A stretch of DNA of 64,000 bases from Paracoccaceae bacterium (GTDB taxonomy: Bacteria > Pseudomonadota > Alphaproteobacteria > Rhodobacterales > Rhodobacteraceae), in the NCBI GenBank assembly GCA_030148005.1, contig JASBUI010000019.1, positions 144,712-208,711 of the forward strand. Direction: 5' to 3'. Shown here piece by piece: positions 10,633 to 18,944 of this stretch; the stretch's first letter is position 1, and every line of letters begins with the position of its first letter. The position numbers were made by a program, and so were the translations under genes. Under the pieces are notes generated by a model. The model searched no databases and was not told the origin of the DNA. It was given only the letters and a program-made list of their open reading frames with translations.

Positions 10633-11801
10633 TCTCTGTCGAACAGGCGCTTTCGGCGCTTCTGGACCTTGTTGAACCGCTATCTGTCGAAGAGGTCGAT
10701 CTTGCAGAAGCAGGCGGGCGCGTTCTGGCGCGGCCCGCAACCGCGACGCGGGATCAGCCGCCCTTTGCCGCCTCGGCGATGGATGGCTATGCGCTTTGCG
10801 CCGATGAGGCTAAGCCGGGCGCAAGGTTCACTGTCATCGGCGAATCCGCTGCAGGGCACGGCTTTTCCGGCAAGATCGGCGCGGGACAGGCCGCGCGCAT
10901 CTTTACCGGCGCACCTGTGCCCGAAGGCGCGGACCGCATCGTCATTCAGGAAGACGTGCAGCGCGATGGCGACACGATCACCCTGAAGGATAATCTGGAC
11001 AGCGCCTTTTACCTGCGCCCTGCTGGCGGCGATTTCGCGGCTGGCGCGGCGCTAGAGGCCCCTTGCCTGCTTGGCCCATCTGAAATTGCACTGCTCGCGG
11101 CCATGAACGTTGCAAAGGTCCATGTCCGGCGCCGGCCGCAGATCGCGATCATGGCCACGGGGGATGAGCTTGTGATGCCCGGCGAAAACCCCGGCCCGGA
11201 TCAGATCATCGCCTCAAACTCTTTCGGGCTTAAGGTTCTGGTGGAAGGCGCTGGCGCTCAGGCGCGGATGCTGCCCATTGCCCGTGACACCAAGGCTTCG
11301 CTTGAAACGGCCTTCGGGCTGGCGCGCGGTGCGGACCTTATCGTGACAATCGGCGGGGCCTCTGAAGGGGACCATGATCTTGTCGGTCAGGTGGCCGCAG
11401 ATCTTGGGATGGACCGCGCCTTTTACAAGGTTGCGATGCGCCCGGGAAAACCGATCATGGCCGGCCGGCTGTCGGATGCGGCGATGTGCGGGCTGCCCGG
11501 GAACCCGGTGTCTGCGCTTGTCTGCGGGCAGGTCTTTCTGATCCCGATGATCCGCAAGATGCTGGGACTTGGAAGCGCGCCGATGCAGCGCCTTCGCGCG
11601 CCCCTTGCCCGCGATATAAGCGGCAACGGACCGCGAGAGCACTATATGCGCGCCCGGCTTGACCAGAACGGCATCGCGCCTTTCGAAAAGCAGGACAGCT
11701 CGCTTCTGACCGTGCTTAGCGCGGCCAACGCTTTGCTGATCCGCCCGCCCCACGATGGCGCGCGCAAGGCTGGCGAGACGGTCGAGTATATCCCGCTTTA
11801 G
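10629..11801 (+). CDS. moeA: Molybdopterin molybdenumtransferase
   Basis: MoeA (390 residues) inserts molybdate into adenylylated molybdopterin to finish the cofactor. The N-terminal region has [13 protein letters not shown], the MoeA signature. The central MoCF domain has [24 protein letters not shown] and [12 protein letters not shown], and a C-terminal beta-barrel domain follows. It is coupled to moaC by a four-base overlap and ends the trpGDC-moaC-moeA operon. The 125-bp gap to lexA contains an independent SOS promoter. Confidence 0.94.
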   Translation: MISVEQALSALLDLVEPLSVEEVDLAEAGGRVLARPATATRDQPPFAASAMDGYALCADEAKPGARFTVIGESAAGHGFSGKIGAGQAARIFTGAPVPEGADRIVIQEDVQRDGDTITLKDNLDSAFYLRPAGGDFAAGAALEAPCLLGPSEIALLAAMNVAKVHVRRRPQIAIMATGDELVMPGENPGPDQIIASNSFGLKVLVEGAGAQARMLPIARDTKASLETAFGLARGADLIVTIGGASEGDHDLVGQVAADLGMDRAFYKVAMRPGKPIMAGRLSDAAMCGLPGNPVSALVCGQVFLIPMIRKMLGLGSAPMQRLRAPLARDISGNGPREHYMRARLDQNGIAPFEKQDSSLLTVLSAANALLIRPPHDGARKAGETVEYIPL

Positions 11802-11843
11802 GTCCGCGTCTTGGGCCAGGAACCTGCCTTTTCAAGCAAATTG

Positions 11844-11883
11844 TTGACACAAACGGGGAACATGGTAAGAACATGACCAGAAC
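11844..11883 (+). promoter_or_regulatory. lexA promoter with overlapping SOS boxes
   Basis: Three GAAC tetramers lie exactly 7 bases apart (11858-11861, 11869-11872, 11880-11883). They form two overlapping GAAC-N7-GAAC sites, the reverse complement of the GTTC-N7-GTTC LexA box known from Rhodobacter-type alphaproteobacteria. A good -35 (TTGACA, 11844-11849) stands 16 bases before TAAGAA (11866-11871), so the boxes cover the -10 region. This fits autorepression of lexA. Confidence 0.85.
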
Positions 11884-11926
11884 GTGCTGAGATATCGCAC
11901 AAGTTTATGGTGGAGGTTCGACCGAC

Positions 11927-12613
11927 ATGTTGACCAAGAAACAGCTGGAACTTCTGAGTTTCATTCACAAGCGGGTGCAGCGCGATGGCGTGCCGCCCTC
12001 TTTCGACGAAATGAAGGAAGCGCTTGATTTAAGGTCGAAATCCGGGATCCACCGCCTGATCACCGCACTTGAAGAGCGCGGGTTCATTCGCAGGCTGGCC
12101 CACCGGGCCCGCGCGATTGAAATCGTCCGCCTGCCCGACAGCATGGACAAGGGCGGCTTTACCCCCCGCGTTATCGAAGGCGACAGAGGGGCGCCGCCAC
12201 CGGCGGCCATGTCGGTTGAACCCATCCACGCGATGGAACTGCCCGTCATGGGGCGCATCGCCGCCGGTACGCCGATCGCCGCGATCAGCGAGGTGTCGCA
12301 CAACGTTGCTGTTCCGGGATCGATGCTTAGCGGCGGCGATCACCACTATGCGCTTGAAGTCAAAGGCGATTCCATGATCGACGCGGGCATCAACGACGGT
12401 GATGTCGTGGTCATTCGCGAAACCTCGACCGCCGACAATGGCGATATCGTCGTGGCGTTGGTCGATGGGCAGGAAGCAACGCTGAAACGGTTCCGCCGCA
12501 AGGGCGCGGCAATAGCGCTTGAGGCGGCAAACCCGGCCTATGAGACGCGGGTGTTTCATGACGATCAGGTCAAGGTTCAGGGGCGTCTTGTGGGGCTTAT
12601 CCGCACCTACTGA
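11927..12613 (+). CDS. lexA: LexA SOS repressor
   Basis: LexA (228 residues) represses DNA-damage genes and cuts itself when RecA is activated. The winged-helix domain covers about residues 1-65. The self-cleavage bond Ala113-Gly114 lies in RIAAGTPIA, with catalytic Ser149 (KGDSMID) and Lys187 (ATLKRF). A linker of about 35 residues joins the domains, longer than in E. coli and typical for the group. GGAGG lies at 11912-11916, ten bases before the ATG. It converges with comEC, leaving four bases between stops. It probably controls itself and uvrA in this window. Confidence 0.96.
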   Translation: MLTKKQLELLSFIHKRVQRDGVPPSFDEMKEALDLRSKSGIHRLITALEERGFIRRLAHRARAIEIVRLPDSMDKGGFTPRVIEGDRGAPPPAAMSVEPIHAMELPVMGRIAAGTPIAAISEVSHNVAVPGSMLSGGDHHYALEVKGDSMIDAGINDGDVVVIRETSTADNGDIVVALVDGQEATLKRFRRKGAAIALEAANPAYETRVFHDDQVKVQGRLVGLIRTY

Positions 12614-12617
12614 CGGG

Positions 12618-14702
12618 TTACTGGCGGCGCGGTGTGCGCCGCGCCACAGGCCTGTTCCACAGCCGCCTGCCCGCGCTTTGGCGGGCGGTGCGCACGCTTA
12701 GGGCCCCATCCTTTTCATAGATTGCAAGCGCGCCCGAAGCCGCAAGGCGTGCAGCGTCCCAAATCACACAGTTACCGGCGGCATCCGCTTTTGCCGGAAG
12801 GATGATCCAGACACCACCTGTGCATTCGGCGCCGATGCGGCCCGCGGCGGCCTTGCCCGACAGGTGCAGAAAGTCCTGCCTGCCCAGCGAGAAGCGAAGC
12901 GCGCCCTTCTCTCCGCCGATCCCGCCGATCCCGCCACGCTGAAACGCTGCCAGCTGCGGGGCGGTGTCTCCGTCATTCTCAAGCCAGCTTTTGGCGACAA
13001 AGCCCTGCCCCTTTGCCTTGCTAAGCGCCCTGCCCTCAGGCGTCATCAGCCCGAAAATCTCTCCGCCGCCAGAAATAAGAAGCGCGGGGCGATCGGTTTG
13101 GGACCAGATTGCAAAACCGGCGGCGGCAAGGGGGATGCCCAAAAGCCGAAGCCGGCCCTGCCAGATGATGATGGTCAGCCCGCCAAGGGCGATCAGCGCC
13201 AGAACCATCGGCGCGGGCGTTGGCACATGCGAGGTGGCGCCATCGATACCCGCAACCCAATGGGTGACACCAAGGATCCAGTTAATCGATACCTCCATCA
13301 CCCAAAGCCCCAGTTGCGCAAGGCCTAGGGAGTACAAAAGCGCGGTCAGAACTGCGGCCGGAATGACGATACTGCCCATCACCGGCACCGTCAGCAGGTT
13401 GGCCAAAAGCCCGTACTGCGCGATCTGATTGAAATGCACCGCCGCAATCGGTGCGGTTGCCGCCCCCGCAACAGCCGAGGACACCACAAGCGCCACCACC
13501 GGGCGCAGCCATCCGGGCATTCGCGTGTTCAGCGCGGTGTGGTCGCGAATTGCGCCAAATACCGCGACCAGCGCGGTCGTTGCGGCAAAAGACATCTGAA
13601 AGCCCGGCCCGGTCAACGCCTCGGGGCGCAGCAGCAAAAGGATGATTGCGGCCATGGCCACGGCCCGCAGGGTCATCGCCTTTCTGTCCAAAAGGACCGC
13701 CGTCAGCATCACCGCGACCATCACAAAGGCCCGCTGGGTCGCGACGTTCCCGCCAGAGAGGGCAAGGTAGATGGCCGCCACGATCATCGCCAGCGCGGCG
13801 CCGATCTTTTTGACCGGAAGGCGCAGGGCAACATAAGGCACCAGCGCCAGACCATAACGCAGGGCGGCAAAGACAAAGCCGGTCAATAGCCCCATGTGCA
13901 GCCCCGAAATGGCCAGGAGGTGCGCAAGGTTGGATGCGCGCAGGTCCTTGAGCGTCTCAATCCCGATGCCAGAGCGGTCACCGGTGACGATCGCCGCGGC
14001 AAAGGCGCCCGCCTCGCCGGGGATGCGCATCTGCATCCAGTTGGAAAGGGCCATGCGGATGCGGTGAATCCAGATGCCCGCGTGACTTGCCGATGGAGGC
14101 TCAAGCGCCAGCGCGGGGGTTCGGGTGTAGCCAACCGCGCCCAGACCTTCGAACCATGCCTTGCGCTGAAAGTCGAAGCCGCCCGGCTCAACCGGCCCCT
14201 GCGGCGGCGACAGGTGGCCTGTCATCATCACCCGCATGCCCGGAAGCGGCGCCAGATACCCCTGCTTGCCGTGCAGCGCCACGCGAACCCTTGCCGGGGT
14301 GCGTTCGGGCGAGGTGTTTTCAAGCACCACCCGATCAAGCGTCAGGCGCGGCTTGTCAGACTGGCTTCGGTCGATGTTGATGATCCGCCCTTCGATGGGT
14401 CCGTAATAGCGAAAGCCAAGTTGCGGGGCGGCGACGCTTTGTGCCCGTAGCCCTGCAAGGATGACGCCGGCCATGATCAGGGCAACGGCGACAAAAAGCG
14501 GGCGAACCCCCTCATCCAGAAAGCGCAGGGCCGCGATGCAAAGAAAGGCGGTCAGCCCAAGTGCTGCATAGACGGGCCAGCGCGGTTCAACCGGCAGCAC
14601 AAAGTAAAGACCGATACCTATTCCCAGAAACACCGGCACCCATGGAAAAAGGTGCCCGCGTTCTTGTTGAAGCGTATCGGCGAGGGTTGCCAGGGCACGC
14701 AC
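12618..14702 (-). CDS. comEC: ComEC/Rec2 family competence channel protein
   Basis: This 694-residue inner-membrane protein is related to ComEC, which carries single-stranded DNA across the membrane during transformation. The order is an N-terminal hydrophobic pair, a soluble OB-like DUF4131 region (about 80-210), a Competence domain with about eight membrane helices (LLAISGLHMGLLTGFVFAALRYG is the core motif), and a C-terminal soluble tail. The tail is short and lacks an obvious metallo-beta-lactamase HxHxDH motif. The start is GTG, with AGGAGA upstream. Whether it works in uptake or in recipient ability for gene transfer agents cannot be told from sequence. Confidence 0.88.
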   Translation of the reverse strand: MRALATLADTLQQERGHLFPWVPVFLGIGIGLYFVLPVEPRWPVYAALGLTAFLCIAALRFLDEGVRPLFVAVALIMAGVILAGLRAQSVAAPQLGFRYYGPIEGRIINIDRSQSDKPRLTLDRVVLENTSPERTPARVRVALHGKQGYLAPLPGMRVMMTGHLSPPQGPVEPGGFDFQRKAWFEGLGAVGYTRTPALALEPPSASHAGIWIHRIRMALSNWMQMRIPGEAGAFAAAIVTGDRSGIGIETLKDLRASNLAHLLAISGLHMGLLTGFVFAALRYGLALVPYVALRLPVKKIGAALAMIVAAIYLALSGGNVATQRAFVMVAVMLTAVLLDRKAMTLRAVAMAAIILLLLRPEALTGPGFQMSFAATTALVAVFGAIRDHTALNTRMPGWLRPVVALVVSSAVAGAATAPIAAVHFNQIAQYGLLANLLTVPVMGSIVIPAAVLTALLYSLGLAQLGLWVMEVSINWILGVTHWVAGIDGATSHVPTPAPMVLALIALGGLTIIIWQGRLRLLGIPLAAAGFAIWSQTDRPALLISGGGEIFGLMTPEGRALSKAKGQGFVAKSWLENDGDTAPQLAAFQRGGIGGIGGEKGALRFSLGRQDFLHLSGKAAAGRIGAECTGGVWIILPAKADAAGNCVIWDAARLAASGALAIYEKDGALSVRTARQSAGRRLWNRPVARRTPRRQ

Positions 14703-14777
14703 CCTTGTTCTCTCCTGCCCATGTCGGTATCGGTCTGCAAGTTAGGCCCACCATGGTTTCCAAAAGGTTAATCACCA

Positions 14778-16181
14778 ATGTCCGAGCGTCCCATCGTCAC
14801 CCGTTTCGCCCCCTCGCCCACGGGCTATCTGCACATCGGCGGGGCACGGACCGCGCTGTTCAACTGGCTTTATGCGCGCGGGCGCGGCGGCAAGTTCCTG
14901 CTTCGGATCGAAGACACCGACCGCGAACGCTCTACGCCCGAGGCGACGGCGGCGATCCTGCGCGGGATGGATTGGCTGGGCCTTGATCATGATGGCGAGG
15001 CTGTAAGCCAGTTCGAGGGCGCTGCCCGTCACGCCGAGGTGGCCCATGCAATGCTGGACGCGGGCCACGCCTATAAATGCTTTTCGACGCAGGATGAGAT
15101 TGCCGCCTTCCGCGAAGCGGCGCGCGCCGAAGGCCGATCCACGCTTTTCCTCTCGCCCTGGCGCGACACGGACCCTTCTAAGCATCCCGATCTGCCTTTC
15201 GTAATCCGGCTTAAGGCGCCCCGCACGGGCGAGACGGTGATCGAGGATCAGGTGCAGGGCCGCGTGGTTTGGCAGAACGATCAGCTTGATGACATGATTT
15301 GTTTACGTTCCGACGGTACCCCCACCTACATGCTGGCTGTTGTGGTGGACGATCATGATATGGGCGTAACGCATGTGATCCGGGGCGATGACCATCTGGC
15401 CAATGCCGCGCGCCAAAGCCTTGTCTATCAGGCAATGGGCTGGGACGTGCCGGTTTGGGCCCATATTCCGCTGATCCACGGGCCCGACGGCAAGAAACTG
15501 TCCAAGCGCCACGGCGCGCTTGGGGTCGAGGAATATCAGGCGATGGGTTATCCCGCCGCCGGCGTTCGCAACTATCTGGCCCGGCTTGGCTGGAGCCATG
15601 GGGATGATGAGTTCTTTACCGACGATCAGGCAAAATCCTGGTTTGATTTCAATGGAATCGGCAAGTCCCCGGCGCGTTTCGACTTTAAGAAACTGGACAA
15701 TCTTTCGGGCCAGCACATCGCGGCGGCGGATGATGCTGCGCTGCTGCACGAAATTGAGGCCTTTCAGAAGGTGCGGAGTGCACCTGCGTTCGACAATGAA
15801 CAAAAAACCTTACTTCTTGCCGGAATGTACTGTCTGAAAGAACGCGCCAAAACATTTCCTGAACTTCTTGAAAAGGCTCACTTTATTCTGGGCAAACGCC
15901 CGTTTGAGCCCGACGAAAAGGCGGCGGCGGCCCTTGATGATGTATCCCGCGGTATACTGTTAGAATTGACGCCGCACCTGCAAAATGCTAGCTGGAACCG
16001 CGACACGCTGGAGGCGATCGTTGCCCAGGTTGCCGAGGCTCATGACCTCAAGCTGGGCAAGCTTGCCGCACCGCTCCGCGCCGCAATTGCCGGCCGGGCC
16101 GTAACACCCAGTGTTTTCGACATGATGCTCGTCATCGGCCGGGAGGAAACGATTGCCCGGCTGAAGGACGCTACGCAATAA
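14778..16181 (+). CDS. gltX: Glutamyl-tRNA synthetase
   Basis: GltX (467 residues) charges tRNA-Glu (and possibly tRNA-Gln). The class I signatures are present: HIGG in [12 protein letters not shown] as the HIGH motif, and KLSKR in GKKLSKRHG as KMSKS. The C-terminal anticodon-binding region is the bacterial all-helical type. The start fits AAAAGGTT about ten bases upstream. It is divergent from comEC with a 75-bp gap. A terminator hairpin begins inside its stop codon. Confidence 0.96.
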   Translation: MSERPIVTRFAPSPTGYLHIGGARTALFNWLYARGRGGKFLLRIEDTDRERSTPEATAAILRGMDWLGLDHDGEAVSQFEGAARHAEVAHAMLDAGHAYKCFSTQDEIAAFREAARAEGRSTLFLSPWRDTDPSKHPDLPFVIRLKAPRTGETVIEDQVQGRVVWQNDQLDDMICLRSDGTPTYMLAVVVDDHDMGVTHVIRGDDHLANAARQSLVYQAMGWDVPVWAHIPLIHGPDGKKLSKRHGALGVEEYQAMGYPAAGVRNYLARLGWSHGDDEFFTDDQAKSWFDFNGIGKSPARFDFKKLDNLSGQHIAAADDAALLHEIEAFQKVRSAPAFDNEQKTLLLAGMYCLKERAKTFPELLEKAHFILGKRPFEPDEKAAAALDDVSRGILLELTPHLQNASWNRDTLEAIVAQVAEAHDLKLGKLAAPLRAAIAGRAVTPSVFDMMLVIGREETIARLKDATQ

Positions 16182-16202
16182 AAGGGCTTTTTGGGCCCTT
16201 TT
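16180..16202 (+). terminator. Intrinsic terminator after gltX
   Basis: AAAAGGGC (16180-16187) pairs perfectly with GCCCTTTT (16195-16202) around a seven-base loop. The stem starts within the gltX TAA stop, so translation to the end could influence folding. The T-rich right arm serves as the U-tract. Confidence 0.75.
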
Positions 16203-16210
16203 GAATGACC

Positions 16211-16229
16211 GCCCACCACAGAGGTGGGC
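16211..16229 (+). promoter_or_regulatory. Hairpin in the gltA leader
   Basis: GCCCACC (16211-16217) and GGTGGGC (16223-16229) form a perfect 7-bp stem with a five-base loop, ending six bases before the GAAAGGGA ribosome-binding site of gltA. It lies after the gltX terminator, so it would be near the 5' end of a gltA transcript. It may stabilise the message or affect initiation. No function is shown by sequence alone. Confidence 0.45.
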
Positions 16230-16247
16230 GCCACGAAAGGGACTATG

Positions 16248-17549
16248 ATGCAGGATAATTCAGTTACAAAGACTGCGAAGCTGACGATTGACGGCAAGGA
16301 ATTTGATCTGCCGATCTACTCGCCCACCTTGGGCCCTGATGTGATTGATGTGCGTAAGCTTTACGCGCAGGCGAATGTGTTTACCTACGATCCCGGCTTC
16401 ACCTCGACGGCGGCCACCGACAGCTCGATCACCTTTATCGATGGCGATAAGGGAGAGCTTTTGCATCGCGGCTACCCGATCGACCAGCTCGCCGAAAAGT
16501 CTCATTTTCTCGAAGTTTGCTACCTGCTTCTTTATGGCGCCCTTCCAACCGCGCTTGAGCTGGACGACTTTGAAAGCCGTGTGACCAGCCACACCATGCT
16601 GCATGAGCAGATGATGTACCTTTTCCGCGGGTTCCGCCGCGATGCGCATCCTATGGCGATCATGGTGGGCGTTGTGGGCGCTATGTCGGCCTTTTATCAC
16701 GACAGCACCGACATCACCGATCCCTGGCAGCGTGAGGTCGCTTCGATCCGCCTGATTGCAAAGATGCCGACGATCGCCGCGATGGCCTATAAGTATTCGG
16801 TTGGTCAGCCCTTCGTCTATCCGCGCAACAACCTCGATTATGCCTCGAACTTCCTGCAGATGTGCTTTTCGGTTCCGGCAGAGGATTATGAGGTCAACCC
16901 GATCCTCAGCCGCGCGATGGACCGTATCTTTACGCTGCACGCCGATCACGAACAGAACGCGTCAACCTCGACCGTGCGACTGGCGTCTTCGTCCGGGGCA
17001 AACCCGTTTGCCTGTATTGCCGCTGGTATCGCCTGTCTTTGGGGCCCGGCACATGGCGGCGCCAATCAGGCCTGTCTTGAGATGCTGCGCGAGATCGGGA
17101 CGGTCGACAAGATCCCCGAGTATATCGCACGCGCCAAGGACAAGAACGATCCGTTCCGCCTGATGGGCTTTGGCCACCGCGTCTACAAGAACTTTGATCC
17201 GCGCGCCAAGGTGATGAAACAGTCCGCCGACGAGGTTCTTGATCTCTTGGGCATCCACGACAACCCGACGCTTCAGGTTGCCAAGGAGCTGGAAAAGATT
17301 GCGCTAAGCGATCCTTACTTCATCGAAAAGAAACTCTATCCGAATGTCGATTTCTATTCGGGTATCATTCTGGATGCGATGGGCTTTCCCACCTCGATGT
17401 TCACGCCGATCTTTGCGGTCGCGCGGACCGTCGGCTGGATTTCCCAGTGGAAAGAGATGATCGAAGATCCGGCGATGAAGATCGGCCGCCCGCGTCAGCT
17501 TTACTGCGGCGCAACCGCCCGCGACTATGTGGATGTCGAAAACCGCTAA
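16248..17549 (+). CDS. gltA: Citrate synthase (type II, hexameric form)
   Basis: GltA (about 433 residues) condenses acetyl-CoA and oxaloacetate to citrate, the entry to the TCA cycle. The catalytic His, His and Asp lie in [26 protein letters not shown] and [11 protein letters not shown]. The length fits the large NADH-sensitive type of Gram-negative bacteria. Two ATGs are adjacent (16245 and 16248); GAAAGGGA is better spaced for the second, and a GTG at 16224 would include the leader hairpin. Two hairpins follow the stop. Confidence 0.95.
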   Translation: MQDNSVTKTAKLTIDGKEFDLPIYSPTLGPDVIDVRKLYAQANVFTYDPGFTSTAATDSSITFIDGDKGELLHRGYPIDQLAEKSHFLEVCYLLLYGALPTALELDDFESRVTSHTMLHEQMMYLFRGFRRDAHPMAIMVGVVGAMSAFYHDSTDITDPWQREVASIRLIAKMPTIAAMAYKYSVGQPFVYPRNNLDYASNFLQMCFSVPAEDYEVNPILSRAMDRIFTLHADHEQNASTSTVRLASSSGANPFACIAAGIACLWGPAHGGANQACLEMLREIGTVDKIPEYIARAKDKNDPFRLMGFGHRVYKNFDPRAKVMKQSADEVLDLLGIHDNPTLQVAKELEKIALSDPYFIEKKLYPNVDFYSGIILDAMGFPTSMFTPIFAVARTVGWISQWKEMIEDPAMKIGRPRQLYCGATARDYVDVENR

Positions 17550-17554
17550 AGTAC

Positions 17555-17622
17555 GCGCGCCCTCAAGGGCGCGCCGCGCCAACAAAAAGCCCCGCCCGGT
17601 TATCCCGGCGGGGCTTTCTTTT
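17555..17622 (+). terminator. Double hairpin terminator after gltA
   Basis: A first perfect stem GCGCGCCC-TCAA-GGGCGCGC lies at 17555-17574. A second stem, AAAGCCCCGCC (17586-17596) with GGCGGGGCTTT (17607-17617), is followed by CTTTT. The second is a clear intrinsic terminator. Its A-rich left side would also serve the convergent paaG-like gene ending at 17648. Confidence 0.85.
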
Positions 17623-17647
17623 GGTCCGGTCTTAGACGGAAAGGCGG

Positions 17648-18424
17648 TCAGCGGCCTTCGTAAGTGGCGGGGCGCTTTTGCAAAAAGGCCATCACGCCTT
17701 CCTTGAAGTCGCGTGTTCTGCCGCATTCGCCCTGCAGACGCGCCTCAAGCGCCAACTGCTCTTCCTGGCTGTTGCCAAAGCTTTCGCGCAGCGCCGTTTT
17801 GACATTGCGATAGGCGACGGTCGGGCCTTCGGCCAGCTTGCGCCCGCGTTCGCGCCAGTGGGCGTCGAAATCGGCATCAGGCACCGCTTCCCAGATCATG
17901 CCCCAGTCGCTGGCCTGCTGCGCCGTGACCTTTTCAGCGAAAAGCGCCGCGCCCATGGCCTTGGCAAAGCCCACCTGACGCGGAAGCCAGTATGTGCCGC
18001 CCGCGTCGGGGATCAGGCCGATCCGGGTAAAGGCCTGCAGAAAATAAGCGCTTTGGCTTGCGATGACGACATCGGCGGAAAGGGCAAGGTTGGCCCCTGC
18101 CCCGGCGCATGGGCCGTTGACGGCGGCAATGGTCGGCACGGGGCAATCATAGATCGCGTTCAGCATCGGCACGTATTCGTCGCGCAGCGTCCGCTCAATA
18201 TCAAGGTTCGCCGCGGTCGCCCGGTCGCCAAGGTCCTGCCCTGAACAAAAGCTTTTGCCAGCGCCGGTTATAACAACCGCGCGGGCCTTTTGACCGGCAT
18301 CGCGCATCGCATGGGCAATCTCTGCGCGCATCTGCGTGTTCAGCGCGTTCATCACGTCGGGGCGGTTCAATGTCAGAACGGCCAGCCCCGCATCAATTTC
18401 AAGCGATATTGTCGAATAATCCAT
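17648..18424 (-). CDS. paaG: PaaG-like enoyl-CoA hydratase/isomerase
   Basis: This 258-residue crotonase-fold protein has its best resemblance to PaaG, 2-(1,2-epoxy-1,2-dihydrophenyl)acetyl-CoA isomerase of phenylacetate degradation. The oxyanion-hole segments are SFCSGQDLGDR and NGPCAGAGANLALS. The catalytic position reads IPDAGGTYWLPR, with Asp where hydratases carry Glu, which points to an isomerase. No other paa genes are in the window, so a role in general fatty-acid or aromatic-CoA metabolism is possible. AGAGGG lies seven bases before the ATG, and a palindrome sits upstream. Confidence 0.8.
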   Translation of the reverse strand: MDYSTISLEIDAGLAVLTLNRPDVMNALNTQMRAEIAHAMRDAGQKARAVVITGAGKSFCSGQDLGDRATAANLDIERTLRDEYVPMLNAIYDCPVPTIAAVNGPCAGAGANLALSADVVIASQSAYFLQAFTRIGLIPDAGGTYWLPRQVGFAKAMGAALFAEKVTAQQASDWGMIWEAVPDADFDAHWRERGRKLAEGPTVAYRNVKTALRESFGNSQEEQLALEARLQGECGRTRDFKEGVMAFLQKRPATYEGR

Positions 18425-18456
18425 TTTCAGCCCTCTTAATCCTTTCGGACAAGATA

Positions 18457-18474
18457 CTGAACTGATCAGTTTAG
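18457..18474. promoter_or_regulatory. Palindromic operator candidate upstream of the paaG-like gene
   Basis: AACTGATCAGTT (18460-18471) is a perfect 12-bp palindrome. Extended to 18 bp it has one mismatched pair. It lies 33-50 bases upstream of the minus-strand start at 18424. The size and symmetry fit a TetR-family operator; no such regulator is encoded nearby. Confidence 0.5.
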
Positions 18475-18491
18475 GAAAGTAAAACCACGCG

Positions 18492-18944
18492 TCACTCGCG
18501 CAAGATTCGATCCAGCTGATCCTTTTCGGCCTCTGTCAGGGCCATTGTGGCCCCCTGTGGCCGGCGGCGGCGCAAGTAAATTGCCGCAACCAAAAGGGCT
18601 GTGCCCAGCAAAAGCGGCCCGGCCGCCCAGAGGATCAGGGTCGATCCGGTGGCCGGCGGGCTTAAAAGCACGTATTCGCCGTAACGGTCCACGATGAATT
18701 CCACGGCCTCTTTGTTGGTGTCGCCTTCGGTCAGACGCTCGCGCACGAGAATGCGAAGGTCGCGGGCAAAATCAGAGTTGGATTCGTCGATCGACTCGTT
18801 TCTGCAGACAAGGCATCTTAGCCCCTTGCTGATATCACGGGCCCGCGCCTCAAGCGCCGGGTCCGACAGCATTTCGTCCGGCAGAACCGCAAAGGCCGGA
18901 ACCGCCAACATGATCCACAGTATCGCCGCGCGAATAATGCTCAT
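18492..18944 (-). CDS. ccmH: Cytochrome c maturation protein CcmH (N-terminal/CycL type)
   Basis: CcmH (150 residues) keeps apocytochrome c cysteines reduced for heme ligation by CcmF. It has a signal-like N-terminal helix (about 4-20), the redox motif LRCLVCRNES (C44 and C47) and one C-terminal membrane helix followed by RRRR, with the soluble part in the periplasm. It lacks the TPR half of E. coli CcmH, which is often a separate CcmI gene. The start overlaps the end of ccmF by four bases, so translation is coupled. Confidence 0.93.
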   Translation of the reverse strand: MSIIRAAILWIMLAVPAFAVLPDEMLSDPALEARARDISKGLRCLVCRNESIDESNSDFARDLRILVRERLTEGDTNKEAVEFIVDRYGEYVLLSPPATGSTLILWAAGPLLLGTALLVAAIYLRRRRPQGATMALTEAEKDQLDRILRE

